A DNA stretch of 64,000 nt from assembly GCF_014773365.1 (NCBI RefSeq), contig NZ_JACWUN010000002.1, positions 186,001 to 250,000 on the forward strand, given 5' to 3'. The notes beneath the pieces were generated by a model. That model did no database searches, had not been told where the DNA came from, and saw nothing but the letters and a program-made list of their open reading frames with translations. Shown piece by piece: positions 56,201-64,000 of this stretch (the first letter of the stretch is position 1; each line of letters opens with the position of its first letter). Source of the stretch: Pelovirga terrestris (lineage in GTDB: Bacteria > Desulfobacterota > Desulfuromonadia > Desulfuromonadales > Geopsychrobacteraceae). Both the position numbers and the translations under genes were made by a program.

Positions 56201-56565
56201 AGGTGATAGAGGCTGTTGACCGAACATTGGCAAGTTCACGCGGAACATGGTTGTTAGCCTCCTATCTTGATCAGGCCGCAGAGTTGCCTCTCAGTGGATT
56301 TAACGATAAGCAATTGATCCATGCGGTCATTGACCGGACCTTCGTCACTGACGGTTTGCGCTGGGTGATTGATTATAAAACCAGCACTCCGGCGCCGGGA
56401 GAAAAACTAAAAGATTTTTTTCAGCGTGAAGGATCGCGCTATCAACCGCAACTGCAGATATATGCAGAACTGATGCAGCGCTTTGATCCGGATCATCGAG
56501 TCCAGGCGGCCTTATATTTTCCTCTGGTGGATGGCTGGCTGGAAATCGATACCACAAAGGGTTGA
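53224..56565 (+). CDS. AddA-like UvrD helicase-nuclease
   Basis: A 1113-residue superfamily 1 helicase. Walker A is APAGSGKT (23-30), motif Ia ITFTNKAAAEMRRR, motif II DEFQDTS (from 407), motif III VGDPMQSIYRFREAE, motif V TIHKAKGLQFDTVILPG and motif VI RLLYVATTRA. The C-terminus adds a RecB-type nuclease (VGTLVHQIFERI; motif VIDYKTS near 1049). With the AddB-like partner it should process double-strand breaks for RecA loading. The start ATG overlaps the preceding stop by eight bases, after GGAGGGG. Confidence 0.93.
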   Translation: MSSADQQQRLQAIDTNISCIVQAPAGSGKTELLIQRLLALLAVVDKPQQILAITFTNKAAAEMRRRLLDALDQARTAPQPQAEHEALTWRLARQALERQGESLLLNPAQLAIQTIDSFCATIVRKMPWVTRFGGMPDMSDDASELYEAAVTQLLAQLEQPGPVSDALKIVLEHLDNDMAVVQRMLIGLLARRDQWLRHLTSDKHQLHRELNAGLERICNEHLEQARQSIPAPLVSELLACVNFAAHHCSDDSAIAHWRVQEVLPPATMEQMPLWLGLADLLLTSSGTLRKSLNKNVGFPAGHHYKKNKQGMVDLLQQFERVPDLADAFLRVRSLPQQLYGAQQWQLLDALFDLLPRLVAQLWLVFRSRGQADFTEIALKANTALGAADHPSELLLQLDYQLQHILVDEFQDTSRLQYQLFSTLTAGWTAGDGRTLFLVGDPMQSIYRFREAEVGLFLHSFKGSFGNADVPLTPLRLCCNFRSQQGIVDWVNQAFTTIFPPRMDVTTGAVPVATAQAVKPALAGNAVQIHPFAEVDDGAEAERIAAIIAAAQDRDPHQTIAVLVRGRNHLRQLLPLLRQRNIAYQAKDIDRLEARPAVLDIVHLTRALLHRGDRLAWTAVLRAPWCGLTLNDLHHLCDDPHERTIPSRLAEMTVIARLSDDGRRRLERVWPVLQRGMKARSQLPLRDLVEGCWVALGGPVGLAENVMTDINLVFALIEELDQGGDLAEMEQLTRRLQQLYSPPDSRASGNLQIMTIHKAKGLQFDTVILPGLGKKTRSSDAPLLRWLEHPEHGLLLAPVSARGSREKDLVYQLVAHLEACKDDFENARLLYVATTRAIRHLHLLGHAQMDKNGELQPASGSLLEKLWPQVGHAYQQLDLSADPVVAEDRLVRSQRLKSSWTLPASAEVPLISLPAEKTASMSAAENLVDTLYSGWEKSLYRHVGTLVHQIFERITQTGSGVWNDVDENQRMAGIKQSLRGLGVRQKDLAEATQKVIEAVDRTLASSRGTWLLASYLDQAAELPLSGFNDKQLIHAVIDRTFVTDGLRWVIDYKTSTPAPGEKLKDFFQREGSRYQPQLQIYAELMQRFDPDHRVQAALYFPLVDGWLEIDTTKG

Positions 56566-56647
56566 TTTTAGCCATGATGTCGCTGACTTGCCGGCATGTT
56601 GTCAGTTGCTGACGGTCTTATCCGCTGCCCTGTTGACGGATTCGGTG

Positions 56648-57124
56648 TTAATGAAGTGCGCCGATGGTAGCAGGGCTGAGTAGATTGCCGGTCATGTAAC
56701 GTTGGCGCGGGTCGATGTTGACGAGTTTTTTCATGGCTTGGGATGCCAGATGCAGACGAAAGGTGGAGCAGGGATCTTTGACCAGATACAATTCTACGGT
56801 TTTTTTCATAGACCCGATGCGCAGTTCGGTTTCAATGCTGTAACACCAGTGACGGGTACCATCTGCTGCGGTTAACTGACGACGATTTTTTGCTGTTGCT
56901 ACTGAATAAACTTCGATATCGGTATTTTTCTGGATCGGATTGACACCAAAACTGATCAACAGATCCTCGCCTTCCTTAAAGGTGGTAAAGTCGAAAATAT
57001 GCAGCAGGGATATCTGGCTGTTCATATCGATTTGTGCCTCAATCGCCGGTATTTTCAGTTGTGGAAAGGCGACCCATTCACACCAACCAACATCAACCAG
57101 CAATGAATGCTTAGCTCTCTTCAT
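56648..57124 (-). CDS. retropepsin-like protein with lost DTG motif (RimK-linked Zn_protease type)
   Basis: A 158-residue protein with the pattern VGWCEWVAFPQLKIPAIEAQ, followed by the active-site segment IDMNSQISLLHIFD, GVNPIQ, RRQLTAADGTRHW and YMTGN near the end, the layout of the pfam05618 family. Family members have DTGA at the catalytic site; here D33 is kept but the next residues are MNS, so proteolysis is doubtful. Start at 57124 has GAGGG; another ATG is at 57136. It is convergent with the AddA-like gene. Confidence 0.7.
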   Translation of the reverse strand: MKRAKHSLLVDVGWCEWVAFPQLKIPAIEAQIDMNSQISLLHIFDFTTFKEGEDLLISFGVNPIQKNTDIEVYSVATAKNRRQLTAADGTRHWCYSIETELRIGSMKKTVELYLVKDPCSTFRLHLASQAMKKLVNIDPRQRYMTGNLLSPATIGALH

Positions 57125-57361
57125 ACGTACCCTCATAGAATGGGTTAATGTTTAGCCCAATCTATTGACGCCGGTAAAAAAAGTAAATAATTCTAATATT
57201 AATTTCAAATCGTTCACCGATTTACGTATCGGTGTCGACTTCGGGTCAGATTTTGGTTTTTTAGGAAATTTGTTGAAAAATATGCTGGTTTTAATTGACT
57301 CTGCCGATATAGATCACTGATACTGAAATTAATGAACTCTTAATAATTTTGGAGTGTGTCC

Positions 57362-59728
57362 ATGTCTGGAATGGTCAGATTTTTTTTGATTGTTGTTGCT
57401 ATCATCAGTATTTTGTTAGCGGCTCTGGCTGTTCTGATACAAACCCAGCTGACACCGGAGCGGGTGCGTACAACATTTTTGCCGATGGTGGAAAAACAGT
57501 TTGGGCGTACTGTCGCCATTGGTGACATTGACATCGGTATTTTTTCCGGCGTGACAGTTGCTGATCTGAGTATAGAGGAAGCTGATTCCTCGGATCTGTT
57601 TGTCGTGGTGAAAACCGCACGTCTGACGTATCGGCTCTGGTCGCTACTCAAGGGACAACTGGATATCAGCGAAATTTTCCTGGATGGGCCGGAGATCACC
57701 ATCATCCGTTATCCTGACGGTCGTTTCAATTTTTCCACCCTGTTAAGTGAAAACCGGCAACAGACTCAGACCGGCCCGGACCAGGGTTCTGATGCGCACA
57801 ACCCGCAGGAGTCTCTGTTTGAGCTGCTGATCCAGCGCATTACCATGCGTAACGGACAGATTCTTTTTATTGATCGTTTTATTAATCCTACTGCTCCATT
57901 TCGCTACAGCTTCAGTAATCTGAACTTAAGCGCTAAAGACATTTCTTTCAGTGGCAGTTTTCCCCTTGATATTTCCATGGTATTGAATCAATCACAGGTT
58001 CATTTGTCGGCACAGGTCGACCTGTCACGTCAAAGCGGTAACGCCGCGTTGCGGGTGACCCCTCTGGATTTGGTTCCCTTCGCTCCTTACTACCGCAACC
58101 AGCTTCCCGGTCCCTTGGGCAGTGCCCAACTGGAGGTCAATCTTGACCTCGACTGGACCCCCGAGCGTTTGCTGTCTCGTGGTAAGGTTATTCTGAATCA
58201 GGTTGATATGGTGTTGCGCGACCTGCCGGATTTGCCGTTGCGCGGGGTTCGTATCGCCACCGATTACTCAATACGTTATGATATCCCTCGGCAGTTGCTT
58301 GATATCTCGACCGCGTTGTTGAATTACAATGACATTAAAACCTCCTTACAGGGGAATATTGATCTGACCGGTGCCGGCCCCCAGTTTGATCTTCAGGTTG
58401 TTCTTGATAAAGCCGATCTGCGTCACAGCATCCAAAGTCTGCCGCACAACCTCACCCGACAATTACAACCCTACAGCCCGGCGGGTGAATTAACGGTTCA
58501 CTTGCGTCTTTTGGGGCCACTAAGCGCTGCTGACAGGCTGGTTCATTCGGCCCGTATCAGCCTCAATCAGGTCCAGGCAACGGTAGGTCATCTGCGTACC
58601 GGCTTAAACGGTGATATTGCTTTCGCCCAGAACCGGCTAACCTCGGACAATCTGCTGCTAAAGGGGGGAGACCAGCAGGCGCAGCTGGTTTTTAACCTGA
58701 CAAATATTATGACGCCACCGATCAAGGGTACCTTTGCCCTGTCCTCACGGGAATTGAATCTGAACCGGCTTTTGCCGGCAGAACAGGAGCATTCCCAACC
58801 TTCCGCTTCTCCCGGACCTCCCCCCTTGCCGGCACAGGAACCCGGTCCTTTCGATCTGCCCTTTGATGTTAGTGGGACGGCAACGGTTGACCGCTTGTTG
58901 TACCGGCAACTGACGATGTCACAGGTCGATGCTGCGCTCAGTCTGAAAGATAATCGGCTGACCCTTTCACCCCTGAGGGGCCGCATTGGCGAAGGACAAT
59001 TCACTCTCGACTCATCCGTTGATCTGGGGGTCGCGGGATTCAGCTATGAAGGGCAGGCAGAGGTGGCTCAACCCGATCTGGCTACCCTGATGAGTGGAAT
59101 TTTTCCAGCGGCCAGCCAGAAAGCCAGCGGTCGGGTGAACTGGGTTAACAGCTTTTCCGGGCGCGGTACCATGACGGATAATCTGCTCAAGGCACTGCAG
59201 TTGGAGGGCGAAATCCAGTTGTTCCAGGGAACGATCAGTGGCTTTGCCTTGCTTGATCAGGTGTCCTGGTTTCTTGACAGCCCGGATCTGAAAAATTTGT
59301 CATTCCGTGATGTTAAGGGTAGTTATCGGCTCAAGGATGGTAAGGCGCTGATTGACAGTCATTTCGATGGGAACCAGGTGACTATGACTCCGAAAGGGAG
59401 TATCGGTGTCGATGGCACGGTCAATCTGTCGTTGGCCACCCGCCTGGCACCTGACATTCTCAGGCGCATGGGAGCTTCCGAGCGCTTGAAACAGGCTTTT
59501 GTTGACAGCAGTGGCTGGGGGGTCCTGCCGCTGGAAATCGGTGGCAGTCTAACCAGCCCGCAGGTTCGATTCGATACCGGGGCGCTGGAACAGCAGGCCC
59601 TTGACCAGGTCAGATCTGAAGCGTCGGACCGCTTGTTGGAAAAGCTGTTGCCGGAGGTTGAGGGGGAAAGCAGGGAGTCGATGAAAAAACTGCTGGATAA
59701 TACCCTGAAGCGCTTGCGTCCTCAGTAA
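57362..59728 (+). CDS. AsmA family protein (large)
   Basis: A 788-residue protein with one N-terminal transmembrane helix (MVRFFLIVVAIISILLAALA) and a long periplasmic region of beta-rich repeats (LDISEIFLDGPEITIIRYPD, FNFSTLL; GMVKPENC-like motifs are absent), ending in the C-terminal AsmA_2 segment (SWFLDSPDLKNLSFRDVKGS, YRLKDGKALIDS, LATRLAPDIL). AsmA proteins belong to a bridge-like lipid-transport superfamily linking inner and outer membrane. GGAG seven bases before the ATG supports the start; GTG 57356 is less likely. Confidence 0.88.
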   Translation: MSGMVRFFLIVVAIISILLAALAVLIQTQLTPERVRTTFLPMVEKQFGRTVAIGDIDIGIFSGVTVADLSIEEADSSDLFVVVKTARLTYRLWSLLKGQLDISEIFLDGPEITIIRYPDGRFNFSTLLSENRQQTQTGPDQGSDAHNPQESLFELLIQRITMRNGQILFIDRFINPTAPFRYSFSNLNLSAKDISFSGSFPLDISMVLNQSQVHLSAQVDLSRQSGNAALRVTPLDLVPFAPYYRNQLPGPLGSAQLEVNLDLDWTPERLLSRGKVILNQVDMVLRDLPDLPLRGVRIATDYSIRYDIPRQLLDISTALLNYNDIKTSLQGNIDLTGAGPQFDLQVVLDKADLRHSIQSLPHNLTRQLQPYSPAGELTVHLRLLGPLSAADRLVHSARISLNQVQATVGHLRTGLNGDIAFAQNRLTSDNLLLKGGDQQAQLVFNLTNIMTPPIKGTFALSSRELNLNRLLPAEQEHSQPSASPGPPPLPAQEPGPFDLPFDVSGTATVDRLLYRQLTMSQVDAALSLKDNRLTLSPLRGRIGEGQFTLDSSVDLGVAGFSYEGQAEVAQPDLATLMSGIFPAASQKASGRVNWVNSFSGRGTMTDNLLKALQLEGEIQLFQGTISGFALLDQVSWFLDSPDLKNLSFRDVKGSYRLKDGKALIDSHFDGNQVTMTPKGSIGVDGTVNLSLATRLAPDILRRMGASERLKQAFVDSSGWGVLPLEIGGSLTSPQVRFDTGALEQQALDQVRSEASDRLLEKLLPEVEGESRESMKKLLDNTLKRLRPQ

Positions 59729-59775
59729 CGGTTGGCGGCGCAACCACTCGGCAAGCTTTTTTAGGTCAAGTCAAC

Positions 59776-59813
59776 AGCAGCCGGGAGAGGCAATTCCCGG
59801 CTGCTTTGTTTTA
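59776..59813. terminator. intrinsic terminator between AsmA gene and glutathione reductase
   Basis: AGCAGCCGGGA pairs with TCCCGGCTGCT over 11 bp, followed on the plus strand by TTGTTTT. It can serve both convergent genes. Confidence 0.82.
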
Positions 59814-61187
59814 TCTGGTGATGGAACGGGTTTTACTGCGCATGGTAACGAATTCTTCAGCGCTGGTTGGATGAATGCCGACGGTCTGATCGAACATCGT
59901 CTTGGTGGCTCCTGCCTGTAGGGCCACGGCAATCCCCTGGATAATCTCTCCGGCACCTTCGCCGACCATATGGGCACCGACCACCCGGTCACTGTCTGCG
60001 TCAACAATCAGTTTCATCAGATAGCGTTCGGTTGTATCAGCCAGGGCCTGCTTGAGGGAACGGAACTCGGTGGAGAAGATGTCGATCCGGGGGTAATGAT
60101 CCCTTGCCTCTTCCTCGGTTAAACCGACGGTGCCGATGTTGGGTGAACTGAAAACCGCGCTGGGGATCAACGCGTAGTTTAGCCGGGCTTTTTGGTCACG
60201 GTACAGGCGATCGACCAGGTTCATCGCTTCAGCCAGAGCGACAGGGGTCAGTTGCAGGCGGTCGATGACATCGCCCAGGGCATAGATGGACGGCACATTG
60301 GTCTGAAATCCGTCATTTACCTTGATGGCACCGCGCTCATCGAGTTCCACCCCCACCCCTTCAAGACCAAGCTGAGCGGTGTTGGGACGGCGGCCGGTCG
60401 CCGCCAGCACCATATCGGTTTCAAGAGCAGAACTATCAGTAAAGGTTACCTGCAAAGCGCCATCGGCGGTTTTTTCTATCCGTTGCGGTTGACAGTTAAA
60501 GCGCAGATCGATCTTTTTTTTGCGCATCTGGTCAGCGACGTAACTGCAGATTTCCTGATCAAAGCCACGCAAAAACAGCTCACCCCGATAGGCCTGGGTA
60601 ACCGCAACTCCGAGGCCATGAAAGATGCCGGTAAATTCGGTTGCAATATAGCCCCCACCAACAATCAGGGCGCGTTTCGGCAGGGTTGGCAGGGCAAATA
60701 CCTGATCAGATACGATCATCAGGTCACTGCCCGGAAACTCCGGCACGTAGGGGCGCGCGCCGGTGGCAATCAGGATCCGTTCAGCGCTGTAGCTGGTATC
60801 GGCGACCGTTACCTCATGCTTGCCGGTAATGGTCGCCTTGCCCCTGATCAGCGTTGCTCCTGCTTTGCTTAACATTCCCTCTAGGGCGCGATTGGACCTG
60901 ACAATGACCTTGTCCTTGTTCTGCTGCAGGCGCTGCCAGTCAAAGGAGGGACGTTGGCTGCTAAAACCAAAACCGGCAGACTGGACAAAAGCGGAACCAT
61001 ATTCAGCGGCATGGACGTAGAGCTTTTTCGGGACACAGCCCAGATTGACACAGGTGCCACCGGTGCGATCCTGCTCAGCAACGGCAACCCGCACCCCCAG
61101 CGCGGCCGCCATGCGGGCGGCCCTGACGCCGCCTGAGCCGGCACCAATGACAAACAGGTCGTACTGATATTGATGGTTTTCGTTCAT
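59811..61187 (-). CDS. gor: glutathione-disulfide reductase (or close NADPH disulfide reductase)
   Basis: A 458-residue FAD enzyme. The FAD motif is GAGSGG (15-20), the redox disulfide is C46/C51 in GGTCVNLGCVPKK, the NADPH motif is GGGYIATEFTG with the arginines of the adenine pocket (QAYRGELFLRGF), and the catalytic His-Glu pair is HPTSAEE near the C-terminus. These features fit glutathione reductase better than dihydrolipoamide dehydrogenase, which uses NAD. The disulfide actually reduced in this organism is inference. Confidence 0.85.
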   Translation of the reverse strand: MNENHQYQYDLFVIGAGSGGVRAARMAAALGVRVAVAEQDRTGGTCVNLGCVPKKLYVHAAEYGSAFVQSAGFGFSSQRPSFDWQRLQQNKDKVIVRSNRALEGMLSKAGATLIRGKATITGKHEVTVADTSYSAERILIATGARPYVPEFPGSDLMIVSDQVFALPTLPKRALIVGGGYIATEFTGIFHGLGVAVTQAYRGELFLRGFDQEICSYVADQMRKKKIDLRFNCQPQRIEKTADGALQVTFTDSSALETDMVLAATGRRPNTAQLGLEGVGVELDERGAIKVNDGFQTNVPSIYALGDVIDRLQLTPVALAEAMNLVDRLYRDQKARLNYALIPSAVFSSPNIGTVGLTEEEARDHYPRIDIFSTEFRSLKQALADTTERYLMKLIVDADSDRVVGAHMVGEGAGEIIQGIAVALQAGATKTMFDQTVGIHPTSAEEFVTMRSKTRSITR

Positions 61188-61201
61188 ATTAGGCACCCTG
61201 G

Positions 61202-62590
61202 TTATCCCACTTCATTGTATTCACGAATACGAAATTGAACCCCGAGTTTGTTTGCCAACTTTTCGCAAGCCCCGATATCGATCCCCGGATAGGTGACCAT
61301 GGTCGCGGTTACGTCAGGAATATGGTCCTTAGCCAGACGCAAAAACTCGCTAACCGCGGCAAACGATTGTTCGCCAAAGCGGGATTGGCAGAGATTCTGA
61401 TAGGTTGTCGCATCAGCAGCGTTGAGTGATACGGAGATAGCGTCGATCAGCCCGTTTAGCTCAGGTAAAATGTTACGGCCATGCACCAGGTTGGCCTGGC
61501 CATCAGTGTTGATCCGGATACGACAACCCTGTTCTTTAAGCCGCCGGGCTACAGTCAGGATCAGATCGAGACGCAACAGCGGCTCGCCATAGCCACAGAA
61601 AACGATCTCGTGATAGGGAGCCGGATCTCCAATGGCCGCCATCACTTCATCGACATCCGGTTCGTGATCCAGTTTAAGCTCGTGTCCTTTGACGACAAAA
61701 TCGTTGAATTTGGCGCAGAAGATACAGCTATTGGTACAGCGGTTCGTGATATTGAGATAAAGCGAATCGCGAATCTGATAGGCGATGGTTGCAGCGGTTT
61801 CAATGGTACCGATGCCAAACAGATCGTAACAGTTGCGACTGGTAATACGAGCAACATCAGCTAACGTTAAGCCCTTTATTTTTGCCAGGGTTTCGGCAGG
61901 GTGAAGCAGGTAAGCGGGTTCATTGCGTTTGCCCCGATACGGTTGCGGCGCCAGATAGGGGCAGTCCGTTTCAAGGAGAATTCGCTCTAAGGGCAACCGG
62001 CGCAGCATGGCGCGGACCTCATCATTTTTTGGATAGGTAATCGCTCCGGTAAAGGAGAGATAAAAGCCCATATCCATGCATTTATGAGCCATTACCAGGT
62101 CGCCGCTGAAACAGTGCAGGACGCCACCCACTTCAGAAGCTTTTTCCTCAGCAAGGATGGTCAACACGTCCTCGTGGGCATCGCGGTCATGAATGATGAC
62201 CGGCTTGTCTATTTCTCTGGCGAGCTGGATCTGGCGGCGAAAAGCCTGTTGCTGGATGTCGGCAGGGGCACGATTACGGTAATAGTCGAGACCGATTTCA
62301 CCAACGGCAACAACTTTCGGCTGTTGCGCAAGGTGGCGTAATTGGGTCAGGGAGTTATCATCAAGTCCTGGCGCATCGTGTGGATGGAAACCGACAGCCG
62401 CATACAGAGGTTCATAGCGGGAGGCCAGATCGACATTGATCACAGAGCTTTGCAGATCACAGCCGATAGAGAGGATATAGCGCACACCAGCGCTCTGAGC
62501 AGCCAGGATGACCTGTTCCAGATCTTCAGCAAAGCGACTGTTGTCGAGGTGAGCGTGGCTGTCGATCAGTTTGGGGGTAGCATCAGTCAT
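61202..62590 (-). CDS. TatD-family deoxyribonuclease fused to radical SAM domain
   Basis: A 462-residue fusion. Residues 1-262 are a TatD metallo-hydrolase with the HxH motif (HAHLDN, 12-14), E98 (GEIGLDYY), H134, H159 and D209 (LLETDCPYLAP). Residues 265-462 are a radical SAM domain with CTNSCIFC (C285, C289, C292) and GYGEPLLRLD. This arrangement is a known but uncommon type. A role in DNA or RNA repair or in a small-molecule pathway is not established. It precedes gor and lies just upstream of metG on the same strand. Confidence 0.9.
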   Translation of the reverse strand: MTDATPKLIDSHAHLDNSRFAEDLEQVILAAQSAGVRYILSIGCDLQSSVINVDLASRYEPLYAAVGFHPHDAPGLDDNSLTQLRHLAQQPKVVAVGEIGLDYYRNRAPADIQQQAFRRQIQLAREIDKPVIIHDRDAHEDVLTILAEEKASEVGGVLHCFSGDLVMAHKCMDMGFYLSFTGAITYPKNDEVRAMLRRLPLERILLETDCPYLAPQPYRGKRNEPAYLLHPAETLAKIKGLTLADVARITSRNCYDLFGIGTIETAATIAYQIRDSLYLNITNRCTNSCIFCAKFNDFVVKGHELKLDHEPDVDEVMAAIGDPAPYHEIVFCGYGEPLLRLDLILTVARRLKEQGCRIRINTDGQANLVHGRNILPELNGLIDAISVSLNAADATTYQNLCQSRFGEQSFAAVSEFLRLAKDHIPDVTATMVTYPGIDIGACEKLANKLGVQFRIREYNEVG

Positions 62591-62616
62591 GGTTATTTGC
62601 TCAACAGATAGAAATG

Positions 62617-64000
62617 TTACTGGGTTTCAATGCGTGGAAACATCGGTGTAGCTTTATCAATAGTGGTACCCGCTGTCAGGCGCACGGAAAAATCAAACTC
62701 CTCGGTGTGCAGAGAACTGGTCTCGCGTCCAAGCAGCGTCAGAATCTTTTCGGCGGTCTCGGGCATGAACGGGGTAATGAGCAACGCAATTACCCGTAAG
62801 GAATCGATCAGATTATACATGACGGTGCCCAACCGCTGTTGTTGTGACGGATCTTTAGCCAGGGTCCAGGGGGCGGTATCGTCGATATATTTGTTGCCGG
62901 CTGAAATCAGTTCCCAGATGACAATCAATGCCTTGTTGAAGGCCATTTCGTTGAGCAGCGCATCAGATTTGCGGACGGTTTCGCTGAATATATCGACAAA
63001 CCTGTCATCGATGGCTTCAGCCACGTCGGCTTGTGGCAATGTGCCACCGAAATACTTTCCAAGCATGGCGGTGGAACGGCTGACCAGATTACCGAGATCG
63101 TTAGCCAGGTCGGAGTTGATACGGCCGATCAGGGCGCTGTGGGAAAAATCACCGTCCAGTCCGAAGGGGACCTCGCGCAATAAAAAGTAGCGAATGGTGT
63201 CGACCCCGTAGGTATCAGCCAGCATATGGGGTTCAACCACATTGCGCAGACTCTTGCTCATTTTCTGTCCTTCAACCGTCCACCAGCCGTGGGCAAAAAT
63301 CTGCTGCGGTAGAGGAAGACCGGCGGCCATCAGAAAGGTTGGCCAGTAGACGGTATGAAAGCGCAGGATGTCCTTGCCAATAACATGCACAGCCGGCCAG
63401 AAGGTGGCAAACAGCTGATTCTGATCCTCGGGATAACCCAAAGCGGAGATATAGTTGGTGAGGGCATCAAACCACACATAAATAACGTGCTTCTCGTTGC
63501 CCGGTACCGGGATCCCCCAGGAAAAAGAGGTGCGGGAAATCGACAGGTCCCGCAGACCTTCACGAACAAAGCTTAGAATTTCGTTGCGCCGTGATTTGGG
63601 TTGAATGAAGTCGGGGTTGGCCTCGATATGGGCCAGCAGTTGCTCCTGATATTTACTCATGCGGAAAAAATAGGATTCTTCCTTGAGTTTGGTGGTTGCA
63701 CGACCACAGTCAGGGCAGTTGCCGTTAATCATCTGGGTCTCGGTCCAGAAGGTCTCGCAGGGGGTGCAGTACCAGTCCTCGTATTCGCCGAGGTAGATAT
63801 CCCCCTTGGCCTCAATGGTTTTAAATTGTTCCTGAACCGTGTGTTTATGCCGCTCCTGGGTGGTACGGATAAAATCGGTATGGGAAATATTGAGTTTATC
63901 CCAGAGCGCCTGAAAACGCTTGACCACCCGATCAGCCAGCTCAAGCGGGGTCTCGCCATTGGTCTTGGCTGCCGCTTCCACTTTTTGCCCATGCTCATCC
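62617..64000 (-). CDS. metG: methionyl-tRNA synthetase (5' end cut off)
   Basis: The frame runs off the right edge, which carries the upstream part DEHGQK that belongs before KVEAAAK. Visible are the zinc-binding cysteines (CTPCETFW and CPDCGRAT), the KMSKS signature in GQKMSKSLRN and the anticodon-binding helical domain ending FPRIETQ. No C-terminal EMAP-II domain follows. It charges tRNA-Met. TatD-radical SAM gene starts 26 bases after its stop codon. Confidence 0.95.
   Translation of the reverse strand, partial: DEHGQKVEAAAKTNGETPLELADRVVKRFQALWDKLNISHTDFIRTTQERHKHTVQEQFKTIEAKGDIYLGEYEDWYCTPCETFWTETQMINGNCPDCGRATTKLKEESYFFRMSKYQEQLLAHIEANPDFIQPKSRRNEILSFVREGLRDLSISRTSFSWGIPVPGNEKHVIYVWFDALTNYISALGYPEDQNQLFATFWPAVHVIGKDILRFHTVYWPTFLMAAGLPLPQQIFAHGWWTVEGQKMSKSLRNVVEPHMLADTYGVDTIRYFLLREVPFGLDGDFSHSALIGRINSDLANDLGNLVSRSTAMLGKYFGGTLPQADVAEAIDDRFVDIFSETVRKSDALLNEMAFNKALIVIWELISAGNKYIDDTAPWTLAKDPSQQQRLGTVMYNLIDSLRVIALLITPFMPETAEKILTLLGRETSSLHTEEFDFSVRLTAGTTIDKATPMFPRIETQ

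Overview
The window looks like a chromosomal segment of a Desulfuromonadales-type deltaproteobacterium (Desulfobacterota). The grounds are two small proteins of what I recall as the GSU3473 family, a fused TatD/radical SAM protein, an XrtA/PEP-CTERM exopolysaccharide locus with PEP-CTERM proteins, a sigma-54-type promoter, and HDOD and NFACT proteins of the kind found there. The genus assignment is inference. No rRNA, CRISPR array or recognisable transposase is present. The left-edge gene (DRTGG protein) and right-edge gene (metG) are cut by the window.

Layout. 1-9.9 kb is housekeeping: lipB, an SDR, an HDOD protein, a TlyA-type methyltransferase, a HIT protein, an HD/RelA-SpoT homologue, a polysaccharide deacetylase, a Bax-like lipoprotein, YjbQ and a ferritin-like protein. 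10-13.3 kb is an AT-rich surface-protein island with a polyglycine lipoprotein and two PEP-CTERM proteins; a repeated dyad (TGTCGGAAAATTTTACA) and a sigma-54-like promoter precede the second. 13.6-22.5 kb holds htpG, a four-helix-bundle (S23) gene bracketed by heptamer arrays, trmL, a HigA-like/zeta-like toxin-antitoxin pair with a palindromic operator, two MetY-type enzymes, a DUF1622 protein, RqcH and tRNA-Leu(CAG). A malic enzyme and a degenerate receiver protein follow.

25.1-36.9 kb is an XrtA-type exopolysaccharide cluster: TPR protein PrsT, priming glycosyltransferase, export protein, chain-length protein, tyrosine autokinase, outer-membrane beta-barrel, ExeA-like ATPase, epimerase and deacetylase. 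The exosortase and the remaining usual genes are not in the window; instead comes a tightly packed five-gene operon at 36,995-45,585: a SWIM zinc-finger protein followed by a complete type I Wadjet anti-plasmid system (JetABCD). The rest contains a subtilase, htpX, a DUF3014 protein, an orphan Imm27-like protein, an AddB/AddA-like nuclease-helicase pair, a retropepsin-like protein without its DTG motif, an AsmA protein, glutathione reductase, TatD-radical SAM and metG.

The most unusual signals are (1) the SWIM protein as an apparent first gene of a Wadjet operon; (2) seven heptamer or G-run arrays that each begin at or within a few bases of a stop codon, with the six GGGTAGT-type arrays G-rich on the strand of the gene they end, so predicted to form G-quadruplexes and to carry stop codons in all frames; (3) two composite intergenic modules in which repeats supply both the stop of one gene and the start of the next; (4) a hairpin element in three copies, each upstream of and in the same direction as a gene, with paired substitutions in its stem; and (5) the candidate activator sites plus sigma-54 promoter at the PEP-CTERM genes.
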